The translations under genes and the position numbers were made by a program. From Maratus speciosus (taxonomy: Eukaryota > Arthropoda > Arachnida > Araneae > Salticidae): 64,000 nucleotides of DNA. This document shows positions 57,640 to 64,000 of the stretch, piece after piece (position 1 is the stretch's first letter; each line of letters opens with the position of its first letter). The notes under the pieces are model-generated. The model was not told the DNA's origin. It saw only the letters and a program-made list of their open reading frames with translations, and ran no database searches. Location: assembly GCA_963932465.1 (NCBI GenBank), contig OZ010786.1:534133073-534197072 (forward strand), read 5' to 3'.

Positions 57640-58640
57640 AAATTGGCTTTGACTAAATTTTGTATTTTACCAATTTCAGGCACGAGAAGACCATTGGGCT
57701 ATGTCCTATTTTCAAGAAAATTCAATTAGTTGGTCATTTTGTGTCATAATGGGCCAGGGACAAACTAAGTATATCTAACAAACGGCTCAATCGATTATAA
57801 CTAAATTTTATATCCACCCGTTTTGAGGCACGAGAAAACTATTGGGCTAGGTCACATGTTCGATAAATTTCGGTTAGTGGTCATTTTTGGGTAACTACGG
57901 GTCAAACCAATTTTATCTAAAAAACGGCTCTAACGATTTTGACTAAATTATGTATTCTACCGTTTTGGATTACGGCTGGACCATTGGTCTAAATCCCATG
58001 TTCGGGAAAATTCGATTTGTGGGTCATGTTTGGGTTACTGTGGGTCAGGCTAATTTTATGTAGAAAACGGTTATAACGATTTTGGCTAAATTTTGTATTT
58101 TATAGTTTTCGGTCGGGTCACATGTTCAAGAAAATTAGATTAGTGGGTCATTTTGGGGACGCTGCGGATCTAGCTAAATTTACCTAAAAAACGGCTCTAA
58201 CGATTTCGGTCGGGCCAATAAATGTCTCAAACGATTTCGACAAAATTCGATATTATACTGTTTCCAGGCACGATAAGATCATTGGGGTAGGACACATGTT
58301 CGAGAAATTACAATTATTGGGTCATTTTTGGATCACTAGGGATCTGACCAATTTTATCTAAAAAATGGTTTAACGATTTAGATGGAATTTTGTATTTTAC
58401 TGTTTTCGGTCTTGAGAAGACCACTCCGATGTCTCACATTTTCCAAGAAAATTAGATTAGTGGGTCATTTGGGAGTCATTGCGGGTCAAGCTAATTTTAT
58501 CTATAAAACGGCTTAAATGATTTTGGTTATTTTTTCTATCCTACCATTTTTGATTACCATGCCATTGAGGTAAGTCTCATGTTCGAGGAAATTTGATTAG
58601 TGCGTAATTTTGGGTCATAACGGGTCAGGGTCACGAAACC
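57640..58640 (+). repeat. ~143-bp tandem array, about seven units
   Basis: AAACGGCTCTAACGATTT-like blocks start near 57781, 57923, 58066, 58190, 58364 and 58507, and each is followed by AAATTTTGTATT, a GAxxACCATTGG block, ATGTTCGxGAAAATT and GTGGGTCATTTTxGGGT. Spacing is mainly 142-143 bp with one short and one extended unit. Divergence is considerable. There is no coding content. Confidence 0.8.
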
Positions 58641-58937
58641 GCGAAGTTGGCGAAATATTGGCTACATTTGGCTGAAAAATCGACTTTCAAGATTACGAAT
58701 TCCAAAGCTCATACTCGGCGTTAAATGCAAGAGTGTTGCTAAATTTGGCTATTTTTGTCGAAAAAATAAGCATTCAAAATGTGAAAGAATTTTTTTTGAA
58801 ATTCTTAATAGAACTCGAGATACGTGGTTAAACCAATCAGAGTTGAGCTAAAAATGTAAATTGGATTGATGTCCTTTCGTTGTAAATATGTAAATAGTGA
58901 AAAATTTAGAAATTTGTACTACATAGTTTTCATATTG

Positions 58938-58977
<40 letters not shown>

Positions 58978-59099
58978 TAAATAATACTGCTAAAAAATGA
59001 GATGCTCCATAGCAATAATACAGAGAGAATGATACAGTTAGAATATTATATGGAGTTGAACACAAAACTAATTTTGACTTAGCTATGCTCGGTCATCCA
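58641..59099. other. Spacer with a poly-T run
   Basis: A 37-T run lies at 58940-58976. No gene is seen. Confidence 0.5.
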
Positions 59100-59760
59100 C
59101 GCTTGTATTTAATTTAATAAAAAAATTCTTTATTGTTATTCACTTGATATATGTAGATTTAAATTTATTTAATATTTTTACAATGTCCTACACATCAAAT
59201 TATATATAGTTACTAAAGTATTATGTACCAATTATTCTTTTACTAAAGTAGTTATTGTAAAGTTAATAAATGAAGTTAATAAATAAAGTTAATAAAGTTA
59301 ATACACTGACTTTTTTAAACTTTGAAAGAGATAAAAAGTCATTAATCATTCAAACAAGGGACATTTAAAACTTCTTTTCTTATTTAAATAAGCTAATTAC
59401 CAATTAAATAGAAATATACTTTTTAACTTTTGAATCAAATTTGCATTTCGTAAATTAAATCTCACTCTTAACGCTTATATTTAAATAGTTTTAATCGGGA
59501 TCTTAGAAAAATATCTTTGAATATTAGTTAAATTACCCAAAAGAGATTTTTGAAAAGAATTTAAAATTTAACGACTTATTAGAATGTATTTAATATAAAA
59601 ATAGATCTTATTAGCTTGTTCTAAATAATGTGCGATAAATTGTATTGCTGACTGTTGAACAACTCTGAATAATTTACAAATAAATGGTAAAATATCTAAT
59701 AATAACGTATAAATTCAAACATATTTTTATGTCAATATTTGCAAACAAACTTTAAAACAA
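59100..59760 (+). repeat. Repeat B, copy 3
   Basis: Contains ATCAAATTTGCATTTCGTAA, GTACCAATTATTCTTTTACT, GATCTTAGAAAAATATC and AGATCTTATTAGCTTGTTCT. It gives an uninterrupted version of the site where the LTR element sits in copy 2. It also contains a short AGTTAATAA-type tandem repeat near 59265-59300. Confidence 0.7.
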
Positions 59761-61040
59761 TCTGATATTGATAAAAATTTTACAACCGTGTTAAAATATT
59801 TTTCTGGAAAGCATTTTGAATTTTTAAAATACAAATAATTTCACTTAAACAAATGTAAATGAATTTCCTTATTGAATTTTTAATGTCAAATATATTTCCG
59901 GATACTTGATATGTAATATCTAAGAATGTACTTCAGAATTTCGTGATTTATAGTTGTTTGACTTTATCGTTTAATTATTTTTATGCTCTTATGAAAAAAA
60001 ATACATTTTGATTATGTTACTTATTAGTTCATGATGTAGTTTATGCACTAGAAGAAAAAATCCTTCTCTGTTGCATTTGATTTTCTTTTTATCTTGTTAC
60101 AGTACATGAATAACATTCTTTAAATTCTTTAAATTTGCAGGTAAGGAGATTTAAAGTCAGTTCTTCAAGTCATTGTCTTTTAATCTGACTTGGGATAATA
60201 TTCAACATATTCTTTTTTTTTATTACATACATAAGCAGATAAAATTGTTGGAACTTTTTCTGCGATTCGAAGCGTTAAATTAAAAACGGTGTTATGCAGT
60301 GTATTACTTCTTCTTCTGGTAATCTCGTATGTAAAAAAAAGTTATTTTCTCATAGGCGCTCCTCACCCCCCCCCCCCCCCCTGGAACAAACCGGAGTTCA
60401 ATTAAATATACTTTAGAAATTTAGTTTGAATGTCCGTTTACGAGTAAACCTTGGATTTCGTTTTACACTACAATTTTATTAGGATAAGGAGCAGTTTGGA
60501 GAATGATTTTGTGTTATTTTAATTTCCAAACAGCAATATTTATCTACAGGACAACAACGGATCCCCGGAATCTGATGAATATGCTGAATAAAATATCATA
60601 TAGGAAAGGAACTTATGGAAATCTAAACTGAATTTATTACATATAACTTATATCCAGTTTATAAAGGTAATATTTTAATAATTTTATCTTCCCCAAAACG
60701 GTTTTTATGCTCATTCTGCAATATTTCATATGATATATAATCTAAATTAATTCCAATCTACTCGATAGCAATAGCATTCTAACATCACCTATACATAGGC
60801 AGATTTCGAGACATTTAAACCGACTGGGTAATCATCTTGTCCAGTGCCAATTTATTAAATAGCAAACTTGATTTGACACTGAAAGTAATTTTTGTGATAG
60901 CATTTCTTTTAAAAATGTAATTTAATAGCATTATGTAAGTTTGATGCAAACCTATGTTGTACACCAGATAAGAAAGATTAAATAACCAATTTTCCACTTC
61001 AGTCAGACTTTCTACTTAGTGTTTCTTAATCAGGACTATT

Positions 61041-61078
<38 letters not shown>

Positions 61079-63159
61079 GATATGAAATACAGCAGTTTGG
61101 GTGATAAAAGAAAAATACAGTGATAAAAGAAAAAAAATAGGTTTCATGTCAAATTATTAAAGTGATAAAACATATTGTTTTATATTATTCAAACCAATGC
61201 ATAAAATTCCATCAAATATTATACACCTATTTAAAAATTCTCTAATCAAAATTTAAAATCAATGGAAATAGTATTTAAGATCCCCATCGCGAAATTTTAG
61301 CATTCATAATTTACCATTTAAATCTGTTACTAAAATTCGCCATTTCCATTTTCTATTCTCTCTTGTGGTAGTCCTAGAGGAACAGACAGACTAAAAGAAT
61401 AACAAATAAACGAATCCAAGTAGTTTGCGTGTTTTATACACAGTAAGCATCCACTGACGTTTGCGCAATGATAATACCTGTGTTATGCCCTACCACATGC
61501 TATACCGCTCTTTTGTGACTTTCAAAAACTCAGATATTTTACTTTAGGTACGCCTTTGACATCCTTTTTTACACATTATTGACAATATTTTATTATGTGG
61601 TGTCTTCCATGATCCGTTACCATTAACCCGAAAGCACACGCGCTGGAGCAAATCTCACCACAAACATTTTTTTCTTTGAAAAAAAAACAAGAAATATTTG
61701 AGGACTCTTCTGACCTGCCTTGTACCTTTCAAGTTGAAGGTGTAGAAATGTTGGGTAAATGAACATCTTTTATTTGTTTGCTCGGAGGGGAGAAATTTTC
61801 CTCTTGGGATTAAATAATCCTGATCGTGTACAAAAGTTTCATTTCGATACGTGCATTTCTTACGAGATAACAAGCTCTAAAAAAGAATTAATGAAATAAT
61901 GACATAAAATCTACTTTCACTGTATTGACGAAGGGGAATTAAATAGAATTAATGTCAAGTTTGTGAAATAATTCATATTTTAAGGTGTAAAACAAATCGT
62001 TTGCATATTTTCTTTTCAAAAATATGGTTTTTACAGAAACTGCTGAGAAATCTCAAAATAAATGTGAAAATAATCATTTCCCCCCTCCCCTAAGCAGAAC
62101 TAGTACTGATTCATTTTACAATATAGAGATGTAGATTTGTTTTTTAAACTTATGTAGTCAAAAATATAATTGGAAACAAAATGGATTGACATTTATCTCA
62201 CATGTGTGCTAACGGTCCAAAAATAGGCGTGCGTGCGTGGTTATGGGTTAAACTCTTTTTAACTAATAAAGTATACGTTTAAAATCGTGGCTGTTTTTGC
62301 AGCATTCTCCTTAGCATGTAATTTTATTTTTATATCTGTAGGGAATCGTAACTTACATTTGATGACTATATCTCATGAATATACTCCTGTGTTGTGTAAT
62401 ACGCTGGCAATCACTAAGTGCTTTAAAAACTAATGGCCAATTTTAAGTATTAGGTGTTAGTATCGCATATGTATGGTATTTTGATGGTGAAGACAAGTAT
62501 TACTCATGAAATATTTTGCTTGTCATGCTATTTCGGGGGTGGCAAAACAAAGAATATCACTTTGAACAACTGGGAGGAACTGTGAAACACATGTTGATGT
62601 ATGACAAGTACTGACGCACAGATTTCACATACAGAAAAAAATAGCAAAAATAGTGGCGTGCTATATATTTTTTATAAATATTTAAAGCGTTCAATGATAG
62701 AAACGGTATTTTAGGGTGACATTTTAATTTAATTTATTTTTATTGTATATTTTAATTGTTTTTTTTTATTATATATTTGAACTTTTTTATTATATATTTT
62801 AATAATTTTTATAGTTTTCTTTTTGGATTTTCGCTCTCAGAAAGTAGCTATTGCCGTCACGAATGTTCCAATTATTGAACATCTATTGTAATATATTTTA
62901 AAATAACGCATTACATGTTTACGTATTTTTCCAATTAGTTACGTATTTTATGTATTTTACAGATTAGTTAATAAAACAAAAACATTTTAATGTAAAATTA
63001 AATAATCTGTTTGACGTAATGGATATTAAATACTTTAACGTATTCTAAAAAAACATATAATAATTCACATACTTAATTATGTTTTCAGAAATCTGAACGT
63101 TTGTACAAGATCAAAAAAAATAACTCAACATATAATAAAGAATCTCAATGAATATTCTA
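59761..63159. other. AT-rich stretch with homopolymers, no gene seen
   Basis: About 3.4 kb has no supported gene. It holds a 16-C run (60366-60381) and a 31-T run (61044-61074). Short open frames near 60815-60997 and 61655-61873 have no motif. Confidence 0.5.
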
Positions 63160-63560
63160 TAAACTCAATGAATATTCAATATAATATCACAATAAAATTT
63201 ATGAAATATTTGGATTTTATTTTTAGATAAATTTCGACACATTTATGCAAAATAATAAATTTTTAAGAGAAATACTGACAGAAAATATTTCCATTTCGTT
63301 TATGTTGTTTTCCTTATTGCCATAAAAATACTTCAAATTCTATTCGATATCATCTAAAACTTTTCTTTAATTTCGGCATGGAATTTAAAATGCAAAATTA
63401 AGAAATCATTACAGAGCAGTGTTTTTAACGTCAAAGTTCCCTCATTTTGAATGTCGTTAAAACTAAAAGTGCATCATTTTAAAATAAGGGTAATACGGAA
63501 GAATGTACAGTATATTTTGAAAAATGTAAAATTCTACTTAGTTGGGTGTAATAAAAAATT
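63160..63560 (+). repeat. Repeat C, copy 3
   Basis: A more diverged copy of repeat C: AATTTTTAAGAGAAATACTG, TTCCATTTCGTTTATGTTGT, CATCTAAAACTTTTCTTTAA and ATGGAATTTAAAATGCAAAA follow the same order as at 16390-16560 and 44995-45150. Confidence 0.6.
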
Positions 63561-63591
63561 TATTAATTATTTTGGTAATTTTAAAATATTG

Positions 63592-63680
63592 AAATTTTAC
63601 TTTTGAATTAGTTTTTTTTTTTTACATAATAATATAAAGTTTAAATTTGTTATTATATTTTCCAGTAACAGATATTTTGA
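63592..63680 (+). repeat. Sequence after repeat C, matching the window start
   Basis: AAATTTTAC..., a T-run and ACATAATAATATAAAGTTTA resemble positions 1-90 in the same orientation. Confidence 0.5.
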
Positions 63681-64000
63681 TTACATTGCTAATATTTTGA
63701 ATTCAGTCATATTTTTAGTTGAGTCATAATTCTACATCTGACAAAATTTTCTATATCCTAGAAAAGGAAAACATAATAAATGGTTGCATTATAGACAAAT
63801 TTACTGAAAGAACTCATATTATATACACGAAAAAAAAAATGAATAACTGCGCCAATAGGAATTTTTTTAACAAAAATACGCTTTAAAAAAGCCTTTGTTC
63901 AATTGCCATTTTCTAATTATTATAAGTTATGATTAATATTTTATTAGAATTGAGTATTTACAAAAACCTTCAAAACTTTTTTTTTAACCCTTAAATGCCT
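63681..64000. other. AT-rich end of window, no gene seen
   Basis: The last bases (TTAACCCTTAAATGCCT) resemble the left end of the weak TTAA candidate at 46060 (TTAACCCTTTAAGACCTG) and could be the start of a related element. Confidence 0.3.

Overview
The window reads as an AT-rich eukaryotic gene desert crowded with transposable elements and tandem repeats. No host protein-coding gene, tRNA, rRNA or other RNA gene could be supported. The element mix (Tc1/mariner, pogo/Tigger, TTAA-type and Penelope-like elements, several TA-flanked foldbacks, a gypsy retrotransposon with an unusual gene order, and CAGA/TGTC-type microsatellites) suggests an arthropod. A spider or other chelicerate is my best guess; this is inference, not proof.

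The centrepiece is a complete and apparently very young LTR retrotransposon at 31500-38274. Its two 333-bp LTRs read as identical, it is flanked by a 4-bp GACT duplication, and one uninterrupted 1497-codon ORF runs gag - zinc knuckle - protease - integrase - GPY/F-like module - reverse transcriptase - RNase H. The motifs are Ty3/gypsy type, but integrase lies before reverse transcriptase, as in Ty1/copia. Within the gypsy lineage this order defines the Gmr1-like group. The capsid region also carries a SCAN-like segment, which fits the published idea that the vertebrate SCAN domain came from a Gmr1-like capsid.

Layout, left to right. 1-4.7 kb: tandemly duplicated AT-rich repeat 'A' carrying a small TA-flanked MITE. 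4.7-6.9 kb: composite array of ~145-bp units with CAGA tails. 7.3-9.0 kb: pogo-like transposon remnant. 9.2-9.7 kb: foldback element. 12.5-13.2 kb: repeat 'B'. 14.0-15.9 kb: 49-bp minisatellite, a foldback and a MITE. 16.2-16.7 kb: repeat 'C'. 18.5-19.8 kb: 1.3-kb foldback. 20.1 kb: second copy of the 15.7-kb MITE. 21.2-23.2 kb: 327-bp tandem array. 24.6-25.5 kb: second 'A'. 25.7-26.3 kb: 174-bp array. 27.5 kb: possible Helitron-type ORF remnant. 30.4-30.8 kb: dead mariner. 31.1-38.5 kb: second 'B', split by the LTR element. 40.1-42.9 kb: two inverted Penelope-like fragments with hammerhead-like ends. 44.8-45.3 kb: second 'C'. 47.0-48.4 kb: dead Tigger. 48.8-52.3 kb: dead Tc1-like element split by a nested repeat. 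53.2-53.8 kb: TTAA-flanked element. 54.7-55.8 kb: TA-flanked inverted-repeat element. 56.6-57.3 kb: third 'A'. 57.6-58.6 kb: 143-bp array. 59.1-59.8 kb: third 'B'. 63.2-63.6 kb: third 'C'.

At the largest scale, repeats A, B and C recur three times in the same order and orientation, and the first ~90 bases of the window resemble the sequence just after the third C. The simplest reading is an old tandem duplication of a multi-kilobase segment, later expanded and obscured by transposon insertions. All coordinates and alignments were made by eye, and ends of degraded elements are approximate.
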